Part shown: positions 7,703 through 19,778 of the stretch, one piece after another
Position numbering within the stretch: the stretch's first letter is position 1
Layout: every line of letters starts with the position of its first letter
Assembly (NCBI RefSeq): GCF_017526105.1
Contig: NZ_CP071839.1
Span: forward strand, 5,161,001-5,225,000
Reading direction: 5' to 3'
Origin: Streptomyces cyanogenus
GTDB lineage: Bacteria > Actinomycetota > Actinomycetes > Streptomycetales > Streptomycetaceae
DNA: 64,000 nt
Position numbers and translations under genes: made by a program
Notes under the pieces: generated by a model
The model's input: only the letters and a program-made list of their open reading frames with translations
Told to the model about the DNA's origin: nothing
Database searches by the model: none

Positions 7703-8428
7703 GTGAGCAAGCGCAGCAAGGCTCTCCGCGCTGCGGACGCCAAGGTCGACCGGGAGAAGCTCTACGCCCCGCTCGAGGCCGTCCGTCTCGCCAAGGAGAC
7801 CTCCACGACCAAGTTCGACGCCACCGTCGAGGTCGCCTTCCGTCTGGGTGTCGACCCGCGCAAGGCCGACCAGATGGTGCGTGGCACCGTGAACCTTCCG
7901 CACGGCACCGGTAAGACCGCCCGGGTCCTGGTCTTCGCGACCGGCGACCGTGCCGAGGCCGCGCGTGCCGCGGGCGCCGACATCGTCGGCGCCGACGAGC
8001 TGATCGACGAGGTGGCGAAGGGCCGTCTGGACTTCGACGCCGTCGTCGCCACCCCGGACCTCATGGGCAAGGTCGGCCGTCTCGGCCGCGTCCTCGGCCC
8101 GCGTGGTCTGATGCCGAACCCGAAGACCGGCACCGTCACCCCCGACGTCGCCAAGGCCGTCACCGACATCAAGGGCGGCAAGATCGAGTTCCGCGTCGAC
8201 AAGCACTCGAACCTGCACTTCATCATCGGCAAGGCGTCCTTCGACGACGCCAAGCTGGTGGAGAACTACGGCGCCGCGCTGGAGGAGATCCTCCGTCTGA
8301 AGCCGTCCGCCGCCAAGGGTCGCTACATCAAGAAGGCCGCGGTCAGCACCACCATGGGCCCCGGCATCCCGGTCGACCCGAACCGCACCCGCAACCTCCT
8401 CGTCGAGGAGGACCCGGCCGCCGTCTGA
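7703..8428 (+). CDS. rplA: Ribosomal protein L1
   Basis: Forms the mobile L1 stalk of the 50S subunit at the E site and in many bacteria represses its own operon. 241 residues from a GTG start preceded by ACAGGAGCAG. The signature GPRGLMPNPKTGTVT is near residues 131-145; the N-terminal FDATVEVAFRLGVDPRKADQ and the C-terminal TMGPGIPVDPNRTRNLL are also typical. A perfect-stem terminator follows. Confidence 0.98.
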   Translation: MSKRSKALRAADAKVDREKLYAPLEAVRLAKETSTTKFDATVEVAFRLGVDPRKADQMVRGTVNLPHGTGKTARVLVFATGDRAEAARAAGADIVGADELIDEVAKGRLDFDAVVATPDLMGKVGRLGRVLGPRGLMPNPKTGTVTPDVAKAVTDIKGGKIEFRVDKHSNLHFIIGKASFDDAKLVENYGAALEEILRLKPSAAKGRYIKKAAVSTTMGPGIPVDPNRTRNLLVEEDPAAV

Positions 8429-8470
8429 GCCTGAGGCTCGGAACCGGTAGTCGCGTCAGGTACGCGTAAA

Positions 8471-8512
8471 AAGGGCGGGCCCTGGAACCTTGTAGGTTCC
8501 GGGCCCGTCCTT
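8471..8512 (+). terminator. rplK-rplA terminator
   Basis: An approximately 18-bp stem (8471-8489 with 8495-8512) with one bulged U and a TTGTA loop, followed by TTTCTTTG. The most canonical intrinsic terminator in this part of the window. Confidence 0.88.
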
Positions 8513-8592
8513 TCTTTGTGCGACCTTTCGTACGACTGTCAGTGGCCTGGGCTACGGTGCAGGCACAGGACACGCAATAGGGGTGGGAGTAG

Positions 8593-9510
8593 ATGAACAG
8601 CACTACCGTGCGCAGGGCGGGCCTTTCCATAGCGGTGGTGGCCGCGCTCACCGGGGTGGCCGCCTGCGGCTCCTCCGACTCCGGCAAGGACGGCGGCAAG
8701 GCGGCCGGCAAGACGGTGACGCACGTCAGCCCCATCGCGGCCCTGCGCTCCGCCGTGAAGTCCACCGACAAGGCCGATTCGGCGAAGGTGCGCTCCACCA
8801 CGTCCGTCGGCGACCTCATGGCGATGACCGCGAACGGCGCCCTCACCTGGGGCGACGGCCTCAAGGGCAACCTCACCATCACCTACACCGGCGGCCAGAT
8901 GGCCGAGATGATGAAGAAGGCCGGCACCGCGTCGATGGAGGCCCGGTATCTGCCGGACGCCTACTACGCGCACATGAGCGACGCCTACGCCCAGCAGGCG
9001 GGCGGCGGCAAGCACTGGATCAAGTACTCCTACGACGACCTCGCCAAGCTCGGCGGAGCGTCCGGGTCGTTCATGAAGGACCAGCTCCAGAACTCCACGC
9101 CGAACCAGTCCGTGAAGCTGCTGCTGGCCTCCGGCGACGTCAAGAAGGTCGGCGAGGAGACGGTCTCCGGCGCCCACACCACGCACTACTCGGGCAAGGT
9201 CGACGTCGCCGACCTCGCCCAGAAGTCCAGCGACCTCAGCGCCGAGCAGCTGTCCGCCCTGAAGAAGCAGCTCACCCAGGCCGGCGTCACCACCGAGACC
9301 GTGGACGTCTGGATCGACGACGAGGACCTGCTGGTCAAGAAGTCCGAGAAGGCGAACACGGCCAACGGCGCCATGACCAACACGACGTACTACACCGAGT
9401 ACGGCGCCAAGGTCACCGCGGAGGCGCCGCCGGCGAGCGACACCAAGGACTTCGCGGACATGATGAAGTCCGGCGGTCTCGCCTCCGGCGGCACCGGCAC
9501 CAGCTCCTGA
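8593..9510 (+). CDS. Secreted lipoprotein, LprG/LppX-like
   Basis: 305 residues. Signal peptide with twin Arg at 7-8, hydrophobic core and lipobox VAAC (Cys25), so it should be lipid-anchored on the outer face of the membrane. The mature part (APLSPIAALRSAVKST-type opening, repeated beta-strand pattern such as LKGNLTITYTGGQ and VDVWIDDEDLLVKKSEK) resembles actinobacterial LppX/LprG-type lipoproteins that carry lipids; ligand unknown. The ATG at 8593 follows GGGGTGGGAG. Its S. coelicolor counterpart is at the same place between rplA and rplJ, as far as I recall. Followed by a long inverted repeat and a GC-rich repeat field. Confidence 0.85.
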   Translation: MNSTTVRRAGLSIAVVAALTGVAACGSSDSGKDGGKAAGKTVTHVSPIAALRSAVKSTDKADSAKVRSTTSVGDLMAMTANGALTWGDGLKGNLTITYTGGQMAEMMKKAGTASMEARYLPDAYYAHMSDAYAQQAGGGKHWIKYSYDDLAKLGGASGSFMKDQLQNSTPNQSVKLLLASGDVKKVGEETVSGAHTTHYSGKVDVADLAQKSSDLSAEQLSALKKQLTQAGVTTETVDVWIDDEDLLVKKSEKANTANGAMTNTTYYTEYGAKVTAEAPPASDTKDFADMMKSGGLASGGTGTSS

Positions 9511-9542
9511 CGTTTCTCGGGAGAGGGTCGTAGGAACACAGC

Positions 9543-9630
9543 CTCGGCCTGGGGCGGCCTGAGCGGCCCCGGCCGGGGCTCCGCCGGTTCCGGGGGTGTG
9601 TACGCGCCTCAGGCCGCCCCGGAGGCCGAG
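9543..9630. repeat. Long inverted repeat after the lipoprotein gene
   Basis: The stretch at 9543-9563 (starting CTCGGCCTGGGG) is nearly the reverse complement of 9608-9630 (ending GGAGGCCGAG), giving about a 20-bp stem with a small bulge and a 44-nt GC-rich interior that can itself fold. It could terminate the lipoprotein transcript. It also marks the beginning of the repeat field. Confidence 0.6.
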
Positions 9631-10255
9631 CAGGGCCGCACACGCGGGCAGGGTCCAGGGCCGCACAGCCGGGGACGTCGGCCGAGCACCGCGCCAGCCA
9701 CCGGCGGCCCGGCCGTGCCGACCCGGGCAGGCCACCCCGGGGCGCTCCCACCGCCGTACCGACCCTGGCGGACCCCGCCCGGCCGCCCCGGGCTCCGCCG
9801 TGCAGCCCCCGCCGGCCGCTCTGGGTGCCCCGCCGGCCGACCCGGCAAGCTCCGCCCGGCCGACCCGGCGCTCCCCCGTACCGACCCGGGCAGGCCACCC
9901 CGGGGCGCCCCCATCGCCGTACCGACCCTGGCGGACTCCGCCCGGCCGACCCGGCAAGCTCCGCCCGGCCGCCCCGGTGCTCCGCCGTACCGACCCTGCC
10001 CGGCCGCTCCCGGTGCCCCGCCGGCCGCCCCGGCAAGCTCTGCCCCGGCTGCCCCGGCTGCCCCCGCTGCCCCGGCTGCCCCGGCGCTCCGCCGTGCAGC
10101 CCCCGCCCGGCCGACCCGGTGCTCCGCCGTGCAGCCCCTGCCCAGCCGCTCCCGGTGCCCCACCGGCCCACCCGGCAAGCCCCGCCGGCCAACCCGGCGC
10201 CCCCCGCCCCGGCCTCACTCCTCCGGACCCGGCGCCCCGGCCATCCGGCCGTAAA
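9631..10255. repeat. Degenerate GC-rich repeat field (minisatellite-like), no gene
   Basis: About 620 bp of extremely C-rich sequence made of shuffled modules. A block of about 70 bp beginning GACCCGGGCAGGCCACCCCG at 9720 recurs almost unchanged at 9883. The module CCGGCCGACCCGGCAAGCTC is at about 9835 and 9942, with weaker copies near 10021 and 10166. GCTCCGCCGTGCAGCCCC is near 9792, 10087 and 10121. All frames on both strands stay open because stop codons are depleted; the translations are Pro/Ala/Arg-rich or collagen-like with no conserved domain and no credible ribosome binding site. I regard it as non-coding. Confidence 0.75.
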
Positions 10256-10264
10256 CCGGTCGAT

Positions 10265-10294
10265 TTGCTCGGGGGAGCACCCGTCCCGTACTCT
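10265..10294 (+). promoter_or_regulatory. Candidate rplJL promoter
   Basis: TTGCTC (10265-10270), 18 nt, TACTCT (10289-10294), immediately after the repeat field. It would give an rplJ leader of roughly 235 nt, suitable for an L10 autoregulatory element. Confidence 0.6.
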
Positions 10295-10487
10295 CTCGGG
10301 GAAGCCAAAGACCGCTGGTCGTTGCCGTGCGCTCGAATGAGGGTGCGGTGGCCGAAGGATCCGCTGAAAAGTGGGCGACCCGCGCAGGTGACTGTGGAAG
10401 AACTCCCGGAGTGCGCGCGCCGAGCGCGTGTGCGGCCGGTCGAGTCCGCCCCGTGCGCCTGCGCCGGGGCGTTTCGTTTTACCCAGT

Positions 10488-10528
10488 CCTCCTTCGGGTC
10501 CGCGCGGTCCGAATCACCCGGAAGGAGG
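10488..10528 (+). promoter_or_regulatory. rplJ leader hairpin sequestering the Shine-Dalgarno sequence
   Basis: CCTCCTTCGGGT (10488-10499) pairs with ACCCG-G-AAGGAGG (10516-10528), a 12-bp stem with one bulged G. The right arm contains GGAAGGAGG, the ribosome binding site of rplJ (ATG at 10539). Ribosomal L10 leaders regulated by the L10(L12)4 complex are established in bacteria; that this hairpin is the translational switch is inferred. Upstream leader sequence (10380-10480) is GC-rich and can fold further. Confidence 0.75.
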
Positions 10529-10538
10529 CCGAGGCTCT

Positions 10539-11069
10539 ATGGCGAGGCCCGACAAGGCTGCCGCGGTTGCGGAGCTGACGGACAAGTTCCGCAGCTCCAA
10601 CGCCGCCGTGCTGACCGAGTACCGCGGTCTCACCGTGGCGCAGCTCAAGACGCTGCGCCGGTCGCTCGGTGAGAACGCCCAGTACGCCGTGGTGAAGAAC
10701 ACGCTGACCAAGATTGCGGCCAAGGAGGCCGGGATCACGCTGGAGGACCAGCTCTTCGCTGGCCCGACGGCCGTCGCCTTCGTCACCGGTGACCCGGTGG
10801 AGTCGGCGAAGGGTCTGCGTGACTTCGCCAAGGACAACCCCAATCTCGTCATCAAGGGCGGTGTCCTGGAGGGCAAGGCCCTCTCCGCCGACGAGATCAA
10901 GAAGCTTGCGGACCTCGAGTCCCGCGAGGTTCTGCTCAGCAAGCTGGCCGGTGCCTTCAAGGCGAAGCAGTCCCAGGCTGCCTCCGTCTTCCAGGCTCTG
11001 CCGTCGAAGCTCGTCCGCACCGTGGACGCGCTGCGCGCCAAGCAGGCCGAGCAGGGCGGTGCCGAGTAA
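10539..11069 (+). CDS. rplJ: Ribosomal protein L10
   Basis: Base of the L7/L12 stalk. 176 residues from MARPDKAAAVAELTDKFRSS; N-terminal rRNA-binding domain with LTEYRGLTVAQLKTLRRSL and VKNTLTKIA, C-terminal helix (ASVFQALPSKLVRTVDALRA) that carries the L7/L12 dimers. The ATG is 11 nt after GGAAGGAGG; the frame is open upstream to 10428 but that extension covers the folded leader. First gene of rplJ-rplL, probably reading into rpoBC. Confidence 0.98.
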   Translation: MARPDKAAAVAELTDKFRSSNAAVLTEYRGLTVAQLKTLRRSLGENAQYAVVKNTLTKIAAKEAGITLEDQLFAGPTAVAFVTGDPVESAKGLRDFAKDNPNLVIKGGVLEGKALSADEIKKLADLESREVLLSKLAGAFKAKQSQAASVFQALPSKLVRTVDALRAKQAEQGGAE

Positions 11070-11180
11070 TTCGGCTCGCTTTCTGACCCGCACCAACGGC
11101 GCGGGTCGCAGCGGGCCGACGTACGCCCGCCTTACCCAGTACATCCGGCACCTGCCGATTTGAGTGGAAGGACCGCCATC

Positions 11181-11570
11181 ATGGCGAAGCTCAGCCAGGA
11201 AGACCTGCTCGCCCAGTTCGAGGAGATGACCCTCATCGAGCTCTCCGAGTTCGTGAAGGCCTTCGAGGAGAAGTTCGACGTCACCGCCGCCGCCGCCGCG
11301 CCGGTCGTCGTCGCCGGTGGTGCCGCTGGTGGCGCCGCCGCCGAGGCCGAGGAGGAGAAGGACGAGTTCGACGTCATCCTCACCGGCGCCGGCGACAAGA
11401 AGATCCAGGTCATCAAGGTCGTGCGTGAGCTGACCTCCCTGGGTCTGAAGGAGGCCAAGGACCTCGTCGACGGCACCCCGAAGCCGGTCCTCGAGAAGGT
11501 CAACAAGGAGCAGGCCGACAAGGCCGCCGAGGCCCTCAAGGGCGCCGGCGCCTCCGTCGAGGTCAAGTAA
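11181..11570 (+). CDS. rplL: Ribosomal protein L7/L12
   Basis: Flexible stalk protein that recruits translation GTPases. 129 residues: N-terminal dimerization domain (LSQEDLLAQFEEMTLIELSEF), an Ala/Gly/Val-rich hinge at about 36-58, and a C-terminal factor-binding domain (FDVILTGAGDKKIQVIKVVR, LGLKEAKDLVDG). The ATG at 11181 follows GTGGAAGGACC. 111 nt after rplJ; an attenuator-like hairpin follows before rpoB. Confidence 0.98.
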   Translation: MAKLSQEDLLAQFEEMTLIELSEFVKAFEEKFDVTAAAAAPVVVAGGAAGGAAAEAEEEKDEFDVILTGAGDKKIQVIKVVRELTSLGLKEAKDLVDGTPKPVLEKVNKEQADKAAEALKGAGASVEVK

Positions 11571-11623
11571 GACCTTCGCGACCGCAGAAACGGCCCGCTA
11601 GGGCTGTAACGCGAACGCACCGC

Positions 11624-11653
11624 AGGGCGATCATCCATCCGGGTGGTCGCCCT
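11624..11653 (+). terminator. Attenuator/terminator hairpin after rplL
   Basis: A 13-bp stem (11624-11636 with 11641-11653, two G-U pairs) around ATCC, followed by TTCGGCGTTCC. The hairpin after rpoC has almost the same right arm and tail. Confidence 0.65.
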
Positions 11654-11926
11654 TCGGCGTTCCCCGGGGCCCGGCCTGGCCTACCTTGCACCTGTGTTCG
11701 TGAGGGGTAAGGTGATCTTCGTCGTGTCTCCCGTTGTCCCGGTTCCGGCAAGGAGCCCTTGACGAACCGCACGCAGCGCGCAATTCTCAGGACGCGTCGT
11801 CACAAGGATCCGAATCCGAGGCATGGATCGACGACGAAGAGGGCAGTATCAACGTGCGTTGAGGGCAGGATGCCGAGGGCGTTGACAAGGGCGTTGAGCA
11901 CAACGAGGGTCTTCGAAAACCCGCAC

Positions 11927-11955
11927 TGGACATCAGTGTGCCAAGTGGCTACACT
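11927..11955 (+). promoter_or_regulatory. rpoBC promoter
   Basis: TGGACA (11927-11932), 17-nt spacer, TACACT (11950-11955): a near-consensus vegetative sigma promoter upstream of rpoB. Confidence 0.75.
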
Positions 11956-12119
11956 GACCCTTTGCGCTGCCTGTTAGCTGTCCCCTGCCCGTCACCAGGG
12001 GTCTGCCCTCACCCGAGCACAGTCGACCGAAGCCCCCCTGACCTGGGGTTTCCTTCCCTGTGTACGGGAGAGGGACCGGTACGCGCGTAGTGAGTCCGAG
12101 CCCTCGGAAGGACCCCCTC

Positions 12120-15100
12120 TTGGCCGCCTCGCGCACTGCCTCGACCGCGAATACGAACAACGGCGCCAGCACCGCCCCGCTGCGCATCTCCTTTGCAAAG
12201 ATCAAGGAGCCCCTCGAGGTTCCGAACCTGCTTGCGCTGCAGACCGAGAGCTTTGACTGGCTGCTCGGCAACACCGCCTGGCAGACTCGGGTCGAGGAGG
12301 CTCTGGAGAACGGTCAGGACGTCCCCACCAAGTCCGGTCTGGAGGAGATCTTCGAGGAGATCTCCTCGATCGAGGACTTCTCCGGGTCGATGTCGCTGAC
12401 GTTCCGGGACCACCGCTTCGAGCCGCCGAAGAACTCGATCGACGAGTGCAAGGAGCGCGACTTCACGTACGCCGCCCCGCTCTTCGTCACCGCCGAGTTC
12501 ACCAACAACGAGACTGGCGAGATCAAGTCCCAGACCGTCTTCATGGGCGACTTCCCGCTCATGACGAACAAGGGCACTTTCGTCATCAACGGCACCGAGC
12601 GTGTCGTGGTGTCGCAGCTGGTCCGTTCCCCCGGTGTCTACTTCGATTCCAGCATCGACAAGACGTCCGACAAGGACATCTTCTCCGCCAAGATCATCCC
12701 GTCCCGGGGTGCCTGGCTGGAGATGGAGATCGACAAGCGCGACATGGTCGGTGTCCGTATCGACCGCAAGCGCAAGCAGTCGGTCACCGTGCTGCTGAAG
12801 GCGCTCGGCTGGACGACCGAGCAGATCCTTGAGGAGTTCGGCGACTACGAGTCGATGCGCGCCACCCTGGAGAAGGACCACACCCAGGGCCAGGACGACG
12901 CGCTGCTCGACATCTACCGCAAGCTGCGCCCGGGCGAGCCCCCCACGCGTGAGGCCGCGCAGACGCTGCTGGAGAACCTCTACTTCAACCCCAAGCGCTA
13001 CGACCTCGCCAAGGTCGGCCGTTACAAGGTCAACAAGAAGCTGGGTACGGACACCCCGCTGGACGCGGGCATCCTGACCGTCGAGGACATCATCGCGACG
13101 ATCAAGTACCTGGTGAAGCTGCACGCCGGCGAGACCGAGACCACCGGTGACAACGGCGAGACGGTCGTCGTCGAGACGGACGACATCGACCACTTCGGCA
13201 ACCGTCGTCTGCGCAGCGTCGGCGAGCTCATCCAGAACCAGGTCCGTACGGGTCTGGCGCGTATGGAGCGTGTCGTCCGCGAGCGGATGACGACCCAGGA
13301 CGTCGAGGCGATCACGCCGCAGACCCTGATCAACATCCGGCCGGTCGTCGCCTCCATCAAGGAGTTCTTCGGCACCAGCCAGCTGTCCCAGTTCATGGAC
13401 CAGAACAACCCGCTGTCGGGTCTCACCCACAAGCGCCGTCTGTCGGCTCTTGGCCCGGGTGGTCTCTCCCGTGAGCGGGCCGGCTTCGAGGTCCGTGACG
13501 TGCACCCGTCGCACTACGGCCGTATGTGCCCGATCGAGACGCCGGAAGGCCCGAACATCGGTCTGATCGGCTCGCTCGCCTCCTACGGCCGGGTCAACGC
13601 GTTCGGTTTCGTCGAGACCCCGTACCGCAAGGTCATCGACGGCCAGGTCACCGACGAGGTGGACTACCTGACCGCCGACGAGGAGGACCGCTTCGTCATC
13701 GCGCAGGCCAACGCGCCGCTGACCAGCGACCTCCGTTTCGAGGAGAGCCGCGTGCTCGTCCGCCGTCGTGGCGGCGAGGTCGACTACGTCGGCCCCGAGG
13801 ACGTGGACTACATGGACGTCTCGCCGCGCCAGATGGTGTCGGTCGCGACCGCCATGATCCCGTTCCTCGAGCACGACGACGCCAACCGTGCCCTCATGGG
13901 CGCGAACATGATGCGCCAGGCCGTTCCGCTGATTAAGTCGGAGGCCCCGCTCGTCGGCACCGGCATGGAGTACCGCTCCGCCGTCGACGCCGGCGACGTC
14001 GTCAAGGCCGAGAAGGCCGGTGTGGTCCAGGAGGTCTCCGCGGACTACATCACCACGGCCAACGACGACGGCACGTACATCACGTACCGCCTGGCCAAGT
14101 TCGCCCGCTCCAACCAGGGCACCTCGGTCAACCAGAAGGTCATCGTCAACGAGGGCGACCGTGTCGTCGAGGGCCAGGTCCTCGCCGACGGCCCGGCCAC
14201 CCAGAACGGCGAGATGGCCCTCGGCAAGAACCTGCTCGTGGCGTTCATGCCGTGGGAGGGTCACAACTACGAGGACGCGATCATCCTGTCGCAGCGCCTC
14301 GTGCAGGACGACGTCCTCTCCTCGATCCACATCGAGGAGCACGAGGTCGACGCCCGTGACACCAAGCTCGGCCCCGAGGAGATCACCCGGGACATCCCGA
14401 ACGTCTCCGAGGAGGTCCTCGCCGACCTCGACGAGCGCGGCATCATCCGCATCGGTGCCGAGGTCATCGCCGGTGACATCCTCGTCGGCAAGGTCACCCC
14501 GAAGGGTGAGACCGAGCTGACCCCCGAGGAGCGCCTGCTGCGCGCCATCTTCGGTGAGAAGGCCCGTGAGGTCCGTGACACCTCGCTGAAGGTGCCGCAC
14601 GGCGAGACCGGCAAGGTCATCGGCGTGCGCGTCTTCGACCGCGAGGAGGGCGACGAGCTGCCGCCGGGCGTGAACCAGCTGGTCCGCGTCTACGTCGCGC
14701 AGAAGCGCAAGATCACCGACGGTGACAAGCTCGCCGGCCGTCACGGCAACAAGGGTGTCATCTCCAAGATCCTGCCGATCGAGGACATGCCGTTCCTGGA
14801 GGACGGCACCCCGGTCGACATCATCCTCAACCCGCTGGGTGTGCCGTCCCGAATGAACCCGGGACAGGTCCTGGAGATCCACCTCGGCTGGCTCGCCAGC
14901 CGCGGCTGGGACGTCTCCGGTCTCGCCGACGAGTGGGCCCAGCGCCTGCAGGCCATCGGCGCCGACCAGGTCGCCCCCGGCACCAACGTCGCCACCCCGG
15001 TCTTCGACGGTGCCCGTGAGGACGAGCTGGCGGGTCTGCTGCAGCACACCATCCCGAACCGGGACGGCGAGCGCATGGTGCTCCCGACCGGTAAGGCGCG

Positions 15101-15605
15101 GCTGTTCGACGGCCGTAGCGGTGAGCCGTTCCCGGACCCGATCTCGGTCGGCTACATGTACATCCTCAAGCTGCACCACCTGGTCGACGACAAGCTGCAC
15201 GCCCGCTCGACCGGTCCGTACTCGATGATCACCCAGCAGCCGCTGGGTGGTAAGGCCCAGTTCGGTGGCCAGCGGTTCGGTGAGATGGAGGTGTGGGCGC
15301 TGGAGGCGTACGGCGCCGCGTACGCCCTCCAGGAGCTGCTGACCATCAAGTCCGACGACGTCACCGGCCGCGTGAAGGTCTACGAGGCCATCGTCAAGGG
15401 CGAGAACATCCCTGAGCCCGGCATTCCCGAGTCCTTCAAGGTGCTCATCAAGGAAATGCAGTCCCTGTGCCTCAACGTGGAGGTGCTGTCCTCGGACGGC
15501 ATGTCCATCGAGATGCGCGACACCGACGAGGACGTCTTCCGCGCTGCGGAGGAGCTCGGCATCGACCTGTCCCGGCGCGAGCCGAGCAGCGTCGAAGAGG
15601 TCTGA
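12120..15605 (+). CDS. rpoB: RNA polymerase beta subunit RpoB (TTG start)
   Basis: Catalytic subunit of RNA polymerase. The TTG at 12120 is chosen because it follows CTCGGAAGGACC and gives MAASRTASTANTNNGASTAP and 1161 residues, the size and N-terminus I recall for S. coelicolor RpoB; the upstream in-frame GTG at 12060 adds 20 unrelated residues. Visible are the rifampicin pocket (FFGTSQLSQFMDQNNPLSG, then THKRRLSALGPGG), FEVRDVHPSHYGRMCPIETP, KLAGRHGNKGVIS and LHHLVDDKLHARSTGPYS near the C-terminus. The rifampicin-pocket residues (Q, D, H, R, S) are all the sensitive type. A perfect hairpin separates it from rpoC. Confidence 0.98.
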   Translation: MAASRTASTANTNNGASTAPLRISFAKIKEPLEVPNLLALQTESFDWLLGNTAWQTRVEEALENGQDVPTKSGLEEIFEEISSIEDFSGSMSLTFRDHRFEPPKNSIDECKERDFTYAAPLFVTAEFTNNETGEIKSQTVFMGDFPLMTNKGTFVINGTERVVVSQLVRSPGVYFDSSIDKTSDKDIFSAKIIPSRGAWLEMEIDKRDMVGVRIDRKRKQSVTVLLKALGWTTEQILEEFGDYESMRATLEKDHTQGQDDALLDIYRKLRPGEPPTREAAQTLLENLYFNPKRYDLAKVGRYKVNKKLGTDTPLDAGILTVEDIIATIKYLVKLHAGETETTGDNGETVVVETDDIDHFGNRRLRSVGELIQNQVRTGLARMERVVRERMTTQDVEAITPQTLINIRPVVASIKEFFGTSQLSQFMDQNNPLSGLTHKRRLSALGPGGLSRERAGFEVRDVHPSHYGRMCPIETPEGPNIGLIGSLASYGRVNAFGFVETPYRKVIDGQVTDEVDYLTADEEDRFVIAQANAPLTSDLRFEESRVLVRRRGGEVDYVGPEDVDYMDVSPRQMVSVATAMIPFLEHDDANRALMGANMMRQAVPLIKSEAPLVGTGMEYRSAVDAGDVVKAEKAGVVQEVSADYITTANDDGTYITYRLAKFARSNQGTSVNQKVIVNEGDRVVEGQVLADGPATQNGEMALGKNLLVAFMPWEGHNYEDAIILSQRLVQDDVLSSIHIEEHEVDARDTKLGPEEITRDIPNVSEEVLADLDERGIIRIGAEVIAGDILVGKVTPKGETELTPEERLLRAIFGEKAREVRDTSLKVPHGETGKVIGVRVFDREEGDELPPGVNQLVRVYVAQKRKITDGDKLAGRHGNKGVISKILPIEDMPFLEDGTPVDIILNPLGVPSRMNPGQVLEIHLGWLASRGWDVSGLADEWAQRLQAIGADQVAPGTNVATPVFDGAREDELAGLLQHTIPNRDGERMVLPTGKARLFDGRSGEPFPDPISVGYMYILKLHHLVDDKLHARSTGPYSMITQQPLGGKAQFGGQRFGEMEVWALEAYGAAYALQELLTIKSDDVTGRVKVYEAIVKGENIPEPGIPESFKVLIKEMQSLCLNVEVLSSDGMSIEMRDTDEDVFRAAEELGIDLSRREPSSVEEV

Positions 15606-15614
15606 CGGGAGTCC

Positions 15615-15644
15615 GGCGGGGCCCTGACCCACAAGGGCCCCGCC
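15615..15644 (+). terminator. Perfect hairpin between rpoB and rpoC
   Basis: GGCGGGGCCCT (15615-15625) pairs perfectly with AGGGCCCCGCC (15634-15644) around GACCCACA. There is no U-tract. It begins 10 nt after the rpoB stop, so partial termination, RNase processing or mRNA protection within the operon are possible. Confidence 0.65.
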
Positions 15645-15705
15645 GACCCCCAGGCCCCCGTTTCAGACCACAGACTTAACAAACCCTGAGAGGGATTGAC
15701 GCATA

Positions 15706-19605
<3,900 letters not shown>

Positions 19606-19620
19606 GGCGTACGTCCACTG

Positions 19621-19652
19621 AAGGGCGGTCACCCTCCGGGGTGGCCGCCCTT
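19621..19652 (+). terminator. rpoBC terminator
   Basis: A 14-bp stem (19621-19634 with 19639-19652) with a TCCG tetraloop, 15 nt after the rpoC stop. Confidence 0.82.
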
Positions 19653-19778
19653 CGGCGTTGTCCGGTTCTGGCGTTCGAGTGATCGCCTCGTGTCAGCGGC
19701 GGCCGTCCGCGCTTCCCGGGGACCGGTGTGCGACGTTGTCGCCGTACCTGGCCGAGCGTGAGCGGAGGTGCCGACGCC

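Larger units (their letters stand above)
11571..12119 (+). promoter_or_regulatory. rplL-rpoB intergenic leader (549 bp, no gene)
   Basis: No credible coding frame. It holds a 13-bp hairpin right after rplL (11624-11653); a possible promoter TTGCAC-16-TAAGGT (11686-11713); and a strong promoter TGGACA (11927-11932), 17 nt, TACACT (11950-11955), placing a start near 11962 and a leader of about 160 nt before rpoB. The rpoBC genes can therefore be fed by read-through from rplJL and by their own promoter. Confidence 0.7.

Noticed and set aside
8539..10308. Leftward collagen-like open frame across the lipoprotein gene and repeat field
   Set aside because: Gly-x-y pattern arises from the CCG/GGC repeats; the frame also runs antisense through the lipoprotein gene and has no start with an SD.
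9596..10672. Rightward Pro/Ala-rich frames through the repeat field
   Set aside because: All three frames are equally open, no conserved domain, and the longest runs over the rplJ leader and rplJ itself.
12009..15632. A 1207-codon open frame antisense to rpoB
   Set aside because: It mirrors the codon bias of rpoB, has no domain, and lies entirely over an essential gene. Typical high-GC antisense shadow.
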